From the NCBI GenBank assembly GCA_002322865.1, contig DCOH01000020.1, forward strand, positions 28,772-37,923: DNA of 9,152 nt. The letters run 5' to 3'. The notes under the pieces were generated by a model, which worked only from the letters and a program-made list of their open reading frames with translations, ran no database searches and was not told the origin of the DNA. Position 1 is the first letter of the stretch. Every line of letters starts with the position of its first letter. The stretch is from Sphingobacterium sp. UBA1575. Lineage in GTDB: Bacteria; Bacteroidota; Bacteroidia; Sphingobacteriales; Sphingobacteriaceae. The position numbers and the translations under genes were made by a program. Positions 1 through 5,765 of the stretch are shown here, one piece after another.

Positions 1-43
1 AAAAGTAGCCAATTTTTAGAAATCATGCGGTCTAGCTCCGAAA

Positions 44-862
44 TTAGAACTTCAGGTGCTTCACGGTCAAGCCATTATTGATGAGCTGTTTCAACGCATC
101 GATACCGATCTTCAAGTGGGTTTCCACATACGATTTGGTCACCGTTACATCCGAAGCATCCGTTTTTACCCCTTCTGGAACCATGGGTTGATCCGACACC
201 AACAATAAAGCACCGGTAGGGATCTTATTGGCGAAACCAACCGAAAAGATGGTCGCAGTTTCCATATCCACCGCCATCGCCCGGATAGATTTGAGGTATT
301 TCTTAAATTGTTTATCATGCTCCCAAACCCTTCTATTGGTGGTATAAACCGTTCCGGTCCAATAATCTCTGGAATGGTCCCTAATGGTTGTTGAAATCGC
401 CTTCTGCATGGCAAAGGCAGGTAGTGAGGGAACTTCTGGTGGAAAATAATCATTGGATGTTCCTTCCCCTCGAATGGCCGCGATCGGAAGAATCAACTCG
501 CCTACCCCGATCTTTTTCTTCAAGCCTCCCGTCTTCCCTAAAAAGAGAACCGCTTTAGGCGCTATGGCTGATAAAAGATCCATGATGGTAGCAGCCATGG
601 GACTTCCCATTCCGAAATTGATAATCGTGATCCCTTCCGCTGTACAGGAAAGCATAGGTTTATCTTCACCCAAGATCGGCGCATCATCATGCATCTGCGA
701 GAATAGTTTCACATAATTACTGAAATTGGTCAATAGGATATATTCCCCGAATTCATCCAACGGCCTTCCCGTATAACGGGGCAACCAATTATTTACGATA
801 TCTTCTTTGCTCTTCAATCCCGGAGTTACCGGGGAGTCTACTTCTTTAATTTTCTTCGTCAT
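44..862 (-). CDS. amn: AMP nucleosidase, short catalytic-domain form
   Basis: Predicted cytosolic enzyme hydrolysing AMP to adenine and ribose 5-phosphate, in purine salvage and AMP pool control. The protein (272 aa) has the nucleoside phosphorylase/AMN fold. Visible motifs are a glycine-rich phosphate-site stretch (NFGMGSP, about 82-88), LGKTGGL (108-114), the purine-nucleoside signature VDMETA (198-203, with Glu201) and SDQP (223-226, whose Asp224 fits the base-contacting acid of the family). The long AMN of Escherichia coli has an extra N-terminal regulatory domain; this one is essentially only the catalytic part, as in the AMN-like family of Bacteroidota. I chose the ATG at 862; a TTG two codons upstream (868) is in frame but less likely. 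No Shine-Dalgarno is seen. The gene starts about 30 bp after the clpX terminator on the same strand, so it probably has its own promoter, which I could not place. Function is confident; substrate rests on family resemblance. Confidence 0.88.
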   Translation of the reverse strand: MTKKIKEVDSPVTPGLKSKEDIVNNWLPRYTGRPLDEFGEYILLTNFSNYVKLFSQMHDDAPILGEDKPMLSCTAEGITIINFGMGSPMAATIMDLLSAIAPKAVLFLGKTGGLKKKIGVGELILPIAAIRGEGTSNDYFPPEVPSLPAFAMQKAISTTIRDHSRDYWTGTVYTTNRRVWEHDKQFKKYLKSIRAMAVDMETATIFSVGFANKIPTGALLLVSDQPMVPEGVKTDASDVTVTKSYVETHLKIGIDALKQLINNGLTVKHLKF

Positions 863-894
863 GTTCAATTAATTTAAATAAATAGATTGGGTAC

Positions 895-923
895 AAAAAA
901 CCCTCGCTGGCAGGCGAGGGTTT
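895..923 (-). terminator. Rho-independent terminator of clpPX
   Basis: CCCTCGC (901-907) pairs with GCGAGGG (914-920) around a 6-nt loop, and three flanking A-T pairs extend the stem. Read on the minus strand the stem runs straight into six Ts (900-895). It begins six bases past the clpX stop codon, so it ends the clpP-clpX transcript and separates it from the AMP nucleosidase gene. Confidence 0.88.
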
Positions 924-928
924 AGATA

Positions 929-2179
929 TTATGCAACTTGAAGCTTTTTGAAATCTGTTTTTGCAAATTTATTCTTCGCATAGTCCAGCGTAATCAGTAA
1001 GCTGTTGTCTTCGATATCATCCTTCGTGGATGGTATTTCAAACATGGCATCCAACATAATGGCTTCGCAGATACTGCGTAGACCACGGGCACCTAATTTG
1101 AATTCCCAAGCCTTCTCCACGATAAAGTCGAATACTTCAGGTTCAAAACTTAATTTGACCCCTTCGTAATCAAACAATTTAACATATTGCTTTACCAACG
1201 CGTTCTTTGGTTTGGTCAATATATTCAATAAAGTTTCTTTATCCAAAGGATTCAAGTGTGTTAACACCGGTAAACGTCCGATCAACTCCGGAATCAATCC
1301 AAAGTTCTTCAGATCTTGAGGTGTAATGTATTTATACAGGTTGTTCAGGTCGATTTCCTGATCTTCATCCTTCATTTTATAACCTACAGTCTGCGTACGC
1401 AATCTGTTGGCAATTTTCTTCTGGATACCATCGAATGCACCACCACAGATAAACAGGATGTTGCTGGTATTTACCGAGATCATCTTTTGATCCGGATGCT
1501 TACGACCGCCCTGAGGTGGCACATTTACATTCGTTCCTTCCAAGATCTTCAATAAAGCCTGTTGAACACCTTCACCCGACACATCTCTCGTGATCGATGG
1601 ATTATCGCTCTTACGCGCAATCTTATCGATCTCATCAATGTAAATAATACCGCGTTCCGCTGCTGCTACATCGTAATCTGCTGCCTGTAACAAACGGGTC
1701 AAAATACTTTCCACGTCCTCTCCCACATATCCAGCTTCGGTCAATACCGTTGCATCCACAATACAGAAAGGAACGTTCAGGATCTTGGCTACCGTTTTTG
1801 CCAATAAGGTCTTTCCGGTACCTGTTTCCCCCACAATGATCAAGTTGGATTTTTCAATCTCCGTCTCATCCGTTTCCACGCGTTGGTTCAAGCGTTTGTA
1901 ATGGTTATACACCGCTACGGAAATCACTTTCTTCGCATCATCCTGACCAATAACATATTGATCCAAATGCTCCTTGATTTCAATAGGACGTATTAGTTTT
2001 AAAGCAGTCTGAATAGATTTATTCTTGCGTTGCTTAAGCTCTTCAGCCAAAATCTCACCCGCCTGTTGCACACATCTGTCGCAGATATGCGCACCATCAC
2101 CCGCAATAAGCATTTGCGCCTCATTCTTACTGATGCCGCAAAATGAGCAATGTATATCTCTATTGTTCGATTTACCCAT
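929..2179 (-). CDS. clpX: ATP-dependent Clp protease ATP-binding subunit ClpX
   Basis: AAA+ unfoldase that forms a hexamer, recognises tagged substrates and threads them into ClpP in the cytoplasm. At 416 aa it has the family's usual length. The N-terminal zinc-binding domain has Cys11, Cys14, Cys33 and Cys36. Walker A is GETGTGKT (117-124), the pore-1 loop is GYVGED (150-155), Walker B is IIYIDEID (178-185), and the RKH pore loop is GGRKHP (224-229). Sensor 1 lies near NTSNILF (237-243), GLIPELIGR is at 294-302, and the sensor-2 motif is GARGLR (363-368). The ClpP-docking tripeptide, IGF in E. coli, is VGY here (265-267) and keeps hydrophobic character. The start lies 2 bp after the clpP stop, so the two genes are co-transcribed with ClpP first. 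Nothing is truncated or missing. Confidence 0.98.
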   Translation of the reverse strand: MGKSNNRDIHCSFCGISKNEAQMLIAGDGAHICDRCVQQAGEILAEELKQRKNKSIQTALKLIRPIEIKEHLDQYVIGQDDAKKVISVAVYNHYKRLNQRVETDETEIEKSNLIIVGETGTGKTLLAKTVAKILNVPFCIVDATVLTEAGYVGEDVESILTRLLQAADYDVAAAERGIIYIDEIDKIARKSDNPSITRDVSGEGVQQALLKILEGTNVNVPPQGGRKHPDQKMISVNTSNILFICGGAFDGIQKKIANRLRTQTVGYKMKDEDQEIDLNNLYKYITPQDLKNFGLIPELIGRLPVLTHLNPLDKETLLNILTKPKNALVKQYVKLFDYEGVKLSFEPEVFDFIVEKAWEFKLGARGLRSICEAIMLDAMFEIPSTKDDIEDNSLLITLDYAKNKFAKTDFKKLQVA

Positions 2180-2181
2180 TG

Positions 2182-2880
2182 TTATTTTGTTTCTTTTTTA
2201 GGAAGCAATACCTCATCAATCATACCAAACGCTTTGGCTTCTTCGGCACGCATCCAATAATCACGGTCAGAGGACTTCTCTACCCATTCGTAAGTTTGGC
2301 CAGAGTGATCAGCAATGATCGTATATAATTCTTCTTTCAATTTCAACATTTCACGAAGGTTGATCTCCATATCAGAAGCCACCCCTTGTGCACCACCCGA
2401 TGGTTGGTGAATCATCACTCGTGAATGCCTTAAGGCAGCACGTTTCCCTTTCGCTCCAGCTACCAATAATACCGCTCCCATTGAAGCTGCCATACCGGTA
2501 CAGATGGTTGCTACATCCGGGCTGATATATTGCATGGTATCATAGATTCCCAAACCTGCATAAACACTACCACCTGGAGAATTGATGTAGATCTGAATAT
2601 CACGCTGTGCATCAGTCGATTGTAAGAATAACAACTGAGCCTGAACAATGTTCGCTACCTGGTCGTTGATTCCATCTCCTAAAAAGATGATACGGTCCAT
2701 CATCAAACGTGAAAACACATCCATCTGTGCCACATTTAACTGACGTTCCTCGATAATGTATGGTGTTAAATTACTTGGAATCTGTTGCTGTAACCTAGAA
2801 ATATAGCCATCGACATGTTGTGAGCCTATTCTATGGTGCTTGATCGCATATTTTCTGAATTCGTCTTTTTTGATATCCAT
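2182..2880 (-). CDS. clpP: ATP-dependent Clp protease proteolytic subunit ClpP
   Basis: Serine peptidase that assembles into the double-heptamer chamber and degrades proteins fed in by ClpX. The catalytic triad is visible as Ser133 (in GMAASMGA), His158 (in MIHQPSGG) and Asp207 (in DRDYWM). The Ser-to-His and His-to-Asp distances (25 and 49 residues) equal those of E. coli ClpP. INSPGGSV (99-106) is the oxyanion-region motif. The protein is 232 aa, with about 20-25 more N-terminal residues than E. coli ClpP, so a longer propeptide or N-terminal extension is likely. The start is supported by an AGGAG five bases upstream. clpX follows after 2 bp. The gene for trigger factor, often upstream of clpP, is absent; a HsdR-N-like gene on the same strand lies 56 bp upstream with no terminator between, so read-through is possible. 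A -7-like TATATTAG at 2903-2910 lacks a convincing -33 box. Confidence 0.98.
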   Translation of the reverse strand: MDIKKDEFRKYAIKHHRIGSQHVDGYISRLQQQIPSNLTPYIIEERQLNVAQMDVFSRLMMDRIIFLGDGINDQVANIVQAQLLFLQSTDAQRDIQIYINSPGGSVYAGLGIYDTMQYISPDVATICTGMAASMGAVLLVAGAKGKRAALRHSRVMIHQPSGGAQGVASDMEINLREMLKLKEELYTIIADHSGQTYEWVEKSSDRDYWMRAEEAKAFGMIDEVLLPKKETK

Positions 2881-2885
2881 GTGTT

Positions 2886-2890
2886 CTCCT
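2886..2890 (-). promoter_or_regulatory. Shine-Dalgarno site of clpP
   Basis: AGGAG on the minus strand, five bases before the clpP ATG. It fixes the clpP start. It stands out because none of the other gene starts in the window shows a clear purine-rich anti-16S match, as is usual for Bacteroidota. Confidence 0.65.
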
Positions 2891-2936
2891 AAGATTATGT
2901 TACTAATATAATATTTATTTTAATTTTTACGATTGC

Positions 2937-3389
2937 CTATTCAAAAGAAGGCAAATCCTTCAGAAAATGGTAACTCCCATCTTCGAAATTTATGCTACAA
3001 TAATAATGCTCAATTCCATTACTGACTAAAAGTAAGGGGATTTTGTATTGGGAGTTGTAATTTGCGATTTGATGGAAGGTGTTTTCGGTAATTTTGACAG
3101 TCGGCGCTTTAAATTCTGCCAAAAGGATACGTTGTCCCAATCGGTTGTAGATCACCAGGTCATGCCTTTTCTGCAAAGAATGTAGCTTCAACCCGCCTTC
3201 GATATGCATTAGCGACATGGGATACCGGTATTGCTGGTGCAGATGGCTTACCCAATGTTGCCTCACCCATTCTTCAGGCGTCAAAACCAGGTGTTTTTTC
3301 CGCAACTGGTCAAAAATAAAATACTGTTCTGCCTTCTTGCTGATCTTCGCCGGAAAAGTAGGTAAATTTAAGGGTACCGGTGTAAACAT
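2937..3389 (-). CDS. Stand-alone PD-(D/E)XK protein, HsdR N-terminal-like
   Basis: Small protein (150 aa) resembling the N-terminal nuclease domain of type I restriction HsdR subunits (HSDR_N_2-type family), but with no helicase part and no hsdM or hsdS nearby. The nuclease core is readable as Glu64, Asp77 (KRHDLVIY) and Glu92-x-Lys94 (LLAEFKAP), followed by Gln107-Ile-Ala-Asn-Tyr111, which matches the QxxxY motif of HsdR and RecB-like nucleases. All expected catalytic residues are therefore present, so it may be an active nuclease; that is inference. There is no signal peptide or membrane segment. It is divergent from holA with a shared promoter region, a pairing I believe recurs in Bacteroidota, which hints at a housekeeping DNA-repair or replication role rather than restriction. 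Its stop is 56 bp before clpP on the same strand. Biological role unknown. Confidence 0.8.
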   Translation of the reverse strand: MFTPVPLNLPTFPAKISKKAEQYFIFDQLRKKHLVLTPEEWVRQHWVSHLHQQYRYPMSLMHIEGGLKLHSLQKRHDLVIYNRLGQRILLAEFKAPTVKITENTFHQIANYNSQYKIPLLLVSNGIEHYYCSINFEDGSYHFLKDLPSFE

Positions 3390-3392
3390 TTA

Positions 3393-3423
3393 CAAAATTA
3401 AGAAAATATCAAGCGAATCCAAA
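3393..3423 (-). promoter_or_regulatory. Promoter of the HsdR-N-like gene
   Basis: On the minus strand TTTG (3423-3420), a 19-nt spacer and TAATTTTG (3400-3393) match the Bacteroidota sigma-A consensus TTTG-N19-21-TAnnTTTG without mismatch. The -7 box ends only 3 bp before the ATG, so the transcript would be leaderless or start at or just inside the annotated ATG; a slightly downstream start codon cannot be excluded. Confidence 0.55.
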
Positions 3424-3455
3424 TCTGGGAAATTGCCTCAAAATCCGTACTTTCG
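3424..3455 (+). promoter_or_regulatory. Promoter of holA
   Basis: TCTG (3424-3427), a 20-nt spacer and TACTTTCG (3448-3455) match TTTG-N19-21-TAnnTTTG with one mismatch in each box. The predicted transcription start falls within a few bases of the holA ATG at 3462. The -33 box directly abuts that of the divergent promoter. Confidence 0.45.
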
Positions 3456-3461
3456 TAAAGC

Positions 3462-4469
3462 ATGAATACCCAATCCATTTTATCCGACATCAAGAAAAAG
3501 AAATTAAGTCCGGTTTACCTCCTACATGGGGAGGAACCTTATTTTATTGACTTAATTTCGGATGCGATCGAACATCAAGTGCTGGACGAAGCCCAGAAAG
3601 GATTTGACCAAACGGTGGTCTATGGAAAGGATGCGGATTTCAGCAGCATCATCAGCATGGCCAAGCGCTATCCGATGATGAGTGATCATCAGGTTATCGT
3701 GGTCAAGGAAGCTCAGAACCTGAAATGGAAGGATGATGATCTGCTTCAGAAATACCTGGAACAGCCTACCCCATCTACTGTTCTGGTGTTTGCCCATAAA
3801 TACAGCAAATTTGATAAGCGCAAGAAGGCTTATAAGCTTTTTGAAAAAGCTGGTGTGGTCTTGGAATCAGCCAAATTGTATGATGATAAGGTTGCGGGAT
3901 GGATCAATGAACAGTTAACTGCTGCTAACCGAAAGATACATCCGCAGGCTGCAGCCATGATGGCGGAATTTTTGGGAACCGATCTTTCTAAGGTGGCGAA
4001 TGAGATCGAGAAATTGATGCTGAATGTCCCTGCAGATCGAGAGATTGGAGCAGCGGATATCGAACGGAATATTGGTATCAGTAAGGACTTCAATTCCTTT
4101 GAACTGAATACCGCTTTGGCAAAACGTAATTCGTTCAAAGCATTTCAGATCGTGGAATATTTTGCGGCCAATCCGAAGTCAAACCCGATGCCAGTGGTGA
4201 TCGGAACTCTGGGAACCTATTTCACTAAAATATTGAAATACCATTATCTTCCGGAAAAAAACTCCGCAGCAGCGGCAAAGGCTTTAGGGGTCCATCCTTT
4301 CTTTGTGAAGGAATATGAACTTGCAGCGCGAAATTTTAATCGCCGGAAGACTTTTGAAATTATCCATCTGATCAAGGAATTTGATCTGAAATCTAAGGGT
4401 ATGCATGTAGGACCATTGACCAGTAGCGGAGATCTGTTGTCGGAACTGATCTTTAAGATTTTGAACTAA
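3462..4469 (+). CDS. holA: DNA polymerase III subunit delta
   Basis: Clamp-loader delta subunit, which opens the beta sliding clamp and loads it on DNA together with the gamma/tau and delta' subunits. The 335-aa length is typical. The N-terminal hallmark is PVYLLHGEEPYFIDL (about 17-31), followed by the AAA+-like domain with MMSDHQVIVVKEA (about 71-83) and the LVFAHKYSKFDKRKK segment (about 107-121). Delta lacks a working Walker A, and none is seen. The C-terminal collar region includes GTDLSKVANEIEKL (about 171-184), ISKDFNSFEL and a final helical stretch ending GDLLSELIFKIL. The gene is divergent from the HsdR-N-like gene and followed after 48 bp by a beta-barrel gene on the same strand. 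No terminator is visible between them, so partial co-transcription is possible. Confidence 0.95.
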   Translation: MNTQSILSDIKKKKLSPVYLLHGEEPYFIDLISDAIEHQVLDEAQKGFDQTVVYGKDADFSSIISMAKRYPMMSDHQVIVVKEAQNLKWKDDDLLQKYLEQPTPSTVLVFAHKYSKFDKRKKAYKLFEKAGVVLESAKLYDDKVAGWINEQLTAANRKIHPQAAAMMAEFLGTDLSKVANEIEKLMLNVPADREIGAADIERNIGISKDFNSFELNTALAKRNSFKAFQIVEYFAANPKSNPMPVVIGTLGTYFTKILKYHYLPEKNSAAAAKALGVHPFFVKEYELAARNFNRRKTFEIIHLIKEFDLKSKGMHVGPLTSSGDLLSELIFKILN

Positions 4470-4493
4470 ATCCAAACTTGAAGTAAATCCAAA
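4467..4493 (+). repeat. Direct repeat TAAATCCAAA before the beta-barrel gene
   Basis: Two exact copies of TAAATCCAAA (4467-4476 and 4484-4493) lie 17 bp apart start to start. The first begins on the holA stop codon. They end about 24 bp before the next ATG, where a -33/-7 region might lie, so they could be binding half-sites or a chance AT-rich duplication. Confidence 0.4.
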
Positions 4494-4517
4494 TTTATTA
4501 ATACAGAATATATTTTT

Positions 4518-5081
4518 ATGCGTCATTTATTACTTACCGTCCTATTATTTTTCTTTGTTCATTTTACGTTTGCACAATCTTCGGGATATACGATTTTCCA
4601 AGGTGGGGCAAATTTAGGATTTGCCAATGAGGGTTATAAAGGAGCATTCAATGGATATCACCTCCATTTTATTTTCGGAAAGAATTTCAATGAAAGAGCC
4701 TATGTGGGATTGGGGATTGGAAACGAGAAATTTCAGGGGGATTATCAGACGAACGATCCACATGAAGCGAATCAGAAAGTTTATAAATATGAATTCAATA
4801 CCTTTCCGATATTTATAGATGGCCGCTTGCCGATCGGAAGTTTTAATGATGTTTCGAGGATTGGTTTGATGGCCAATGCAGGATATGCACCAGCCATTGG
4901 CCCTGCATATGATAAGGGCGCACTTTTTAAAGCAGGCTTCTTTTATTTGCACGATGGGTATTCCAGAACAAAGTTTACAGCAGCGTTGACTTATGGGTAT
5001 CAGCAGTTGACAAAGAATATTTTCAATAAGGATTTTCAACACCAGAGTTTTCATATTACGGTGGGAATGATGTTGAAGTAA
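4518..5081 (+). CDS. Small secreted outer-membrane beta-barrel-like protein
   Basis: No specific family is recognised. The 187-aa precursor begins with a clear signal peptide: Met-Arg-His, a hydrophobic run (LLLTVLLFFFVHFTF) and a likely signal peptidase I site after FA at residues 18-19, giving a mature protein starting QSSG. The rest consists of alternating polar/aromatic stretches separated by short turns, such as GGANLGFA, GYHLHFIFGK, AYVGLGIGNE, YEFNTFPIFIDGRLP, RIGLMANAGYAP, FTAALTYGYQQ and HITVGMML. This is the pattern of an 8-stranded outer-membrane barrel. It ends in Lys rather than the terminal aromatic usual for Bam substrates, which weakens the call slightly. There is no lipobox cysteine. 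It follows holA by 48 bp and ends 6 bp before a large inverted repeat that may serve as its terminator. Function unknown. Confidence 0.7.
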   Translation: MRHLLLTVLLFFFVHFTFAQSSGYTIFQGGANLGFANEGYKGAFNGYHLHFIFGKNFNERAYVGLGIGNEKFQGDYQTNDPHEANQKVYKYEFNTFPIFIDGRLPIGSFNDVSRIGLMANAGYAPAIGPAYDKGALFKAGFFYLHDGYSRTKFTAALTYGYQQLTKNIFNKDFQHQSFHITVGMMLK

Positions 5082-5087
5082 TATCTC

Positions 5088-5234
5088 CGTCATTGCGAGG
5101 AGGCACGACGAAGCAATCTTTGAACTTCGTCATCCTGAGCGTAGTCGAAGGATCTGTACGGGGCACCACATGTAGATGCTTCGACTACGCTCAGCATGAC
5201 ATGCGGGAAGATTGCTTCGTTCCTCGCAATGACG
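5088..5234. repeat. Dispersed inverted repeat, copy 1 (outer arms)
   Basis: The left arm (5088-5120), beginning CGTCATTGCGAGGA, and the right arm (5208-5234) are reverse complements, except that the left arm has six extra bases, GGCACG, in its middle. The same outer arms recur at 8548-8619, so this is a dispersed element. It lies between the convergent ends of the beta-barrel gene and divIC, 6 bp past the stop of the former, and could end both transcripts. No coding potential is credible here. Similar arms are widespread in Bacteroidota and other phyla (general knowledge, not searched). Confidence 0.85.
5129..5200. repeat. Nested inner inverted repeat within copy 1
   Basis: Arms of 27 nt (5129-5155 and 5174-5200) enclose an 18-nt spacer. 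They are reverse complements except at 5134/5195 and 5151/5178. Inside each arm a 5-bp mini-hairpin can form: ATCCT/AGGAT on the left, ATGCT/AGCAT on the right. The two differences fall exactly on the partner bases C5134-G5151 and G5178-C5195. The 12-nt loops, GAGCGTAGTCGA and TCGACTACGCTC, are perfectly complementary to each other. Confidence 0.85.
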
Positions 5235-5304
5235 CAGGGCCTCGCAATGACGGTAAGCCTCGTAATGACGCGGACGTGGCTCCGACTCGGAACCTCGCAA
5301 TGAC
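5222..5304. repeat. Degenerate tandem copies of the arm tip
   Basis: CCTCGCAATGACG, the tip of the right outer arm, recurs at 5222, 5240, 5258 (one change, CGT for CGC) and 5293 (last base differs). The first three starts are exactly 18 bp apart; the fourth is 35 bp further, close to two periods, with a decayed unit between. It reads as a small tandem expansion of the repeat element toward divIC. Confidence 0.75.
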
Positions 5305-5313
5305 TTAAATAAA

Positions 5314-5622
5314 TTACTCTGCTGTTTTTGGGGCTTCGACTTCGGTAATGATATAAATATCTTCCGAAGATTTTTTCATTTTATATTTTTCCCTAGCGAT
5401 GCGTTGGATTTCGCTCTGATTGAATTGAACATCTTTAATAGATACTCCAATCTTTTCGGTCTCAGCCGTATAATAAGCTTTTTCAGCTTCCAATTTTGCT
5501 TTCTCCTGCTGAAAACTTACCTGGGTCGCCACATCATAACGATCAAAAAACAACATCCATACGACGAAGGCAATGCCTGCGATCAGGTATTTATTTTTGA
5601 TGGTTTTGATAAAACGTTCCAT
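5314..5622 (-). CDS. divIC: Septum formation initiator, DivIC/FtsB family
   Basis: Small bitopic inner-membrane division protein (102 aa), the usual family size. FtsB/DivIC proteins bridge FtsL and FtsQ/DivIB in the divisome and signal septal peptidoglycan synthesis. There is a short basic cytoplasmic N-terminus (MERFIKTIKNK), one membrane segment (about 12-26), and a periplasmic coiled coil (about 35-70, rich in Gln, Glu, Lys and Ala). The family's C-terminal signature follows: EIQRIAREKYKMKKSSEDIYII (71-92). The FFDRYD after the membrane segment is typical of the Bacteroidota form. It lies downstream of eno on the same strand, an association also seen in E. coli, where ftsB follows eno. Here, however, an eno terminator and a separate promoter intervene. 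It converges on the beta-barrel gene across repeat copy 1. The choice between the names DivIC and FtsB is conventional. Confidence 0.87.
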   Translation of the reverse strand: MERFIKTIKNKYLIAGIAFVVWMLFFDRYDVATQVSFQQEKAKLEAEKAYYTAETEKIGVSIKDVQFNQSEIQRIAREKYKMKKSSEDIYIITEVEAPKTAE

Positions 5623-5652
5623 AGCTGCTCAACAAAGAAATAAAAATTCAGT

Positions 5653-5684
5653 TAAAGATAAAATATACTTGGCAACAATGCAAA
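5653..5684 (-). promoter_or_regulatory. Promoter of divIC
   Basis: On the minus strand TTTG (5684-5681), a 20-nt spacer and TATCTTTA (5660-5653), which is 7 of 8 to TAnnTTTG. The predicted start is near 5646, giving a leader of about 24 nt. It lies just downstream of the eno terminator, so divIC can be expressed independently of eno. Confidence 0.5.
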
Positions 5685-5706
5685 AAACAAAGCAAAGTTA
5701 TCTTCT

Positions 5707-5744
5707 TTAACAAAAGAAGCCGTATCAAATTGACACGGCTTCTT
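5707..5744 (-). terminator. Rho-independent terminator of eno
   Basis: AAGAAGCCGT (5714-5723) pairs perfectly with ACGGCTTCTT (5735-5744); the loop can close further through TC/GA. On the minus strand the stem ends in a T-rich run (TTCTTTTGTT). It sits 21 bp past the eno stop. Confidence 0.85.
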
Positions 5745-5765
5745 CCTTACAAAAAATAAAAAAAA

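Noticed and set aside
863..868. TTG start two codons upstream of the AMP nucleosidase ATG
   Set aside because: The ATG at 862 is available, no ribosome binding site favours the TTG, and the two extra residues match no family feature.
2903..2910. TATATTAG as a clpP promoter -7 box
   Set aside because: The eno promoter has the same box, but here no TTTG-like element is found at 19-21 nt; the region is simply AT-rich. Left unannotated.
2937..3389. Remnant of a type I restriction-modification system
   Set aside because: There is no trace of helicase, methylase or specificity sequences on either side, and the frame is intact with all nuclease motifs, so a decayed HsdR is less likely than a stand-alone gene.
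4614..5093. A 159-codon minus-strand frame opposite the beta-barrel gene
   Set aside because: The plus-strand frame has a clear signal peptide and barrel pattern; the antisense protein resembles nothing and reaches into the repeat.
5222..5304. Possible CRISPR-like array
   Set aside because: The repeats are only 13 nt, with spacers of about 5 nt, and derive from the arm of a neighbouring inverted repeat. No cas genes are present.
5093..5308. A 71-codon plus-strand open frame across repeat copy 1
   Set aside because: It lies wholly within the inverted and tandem repeats; its peptide is just a reading of the repeat (PRNDA-type units with the 18-bp period), so it is not a gene.
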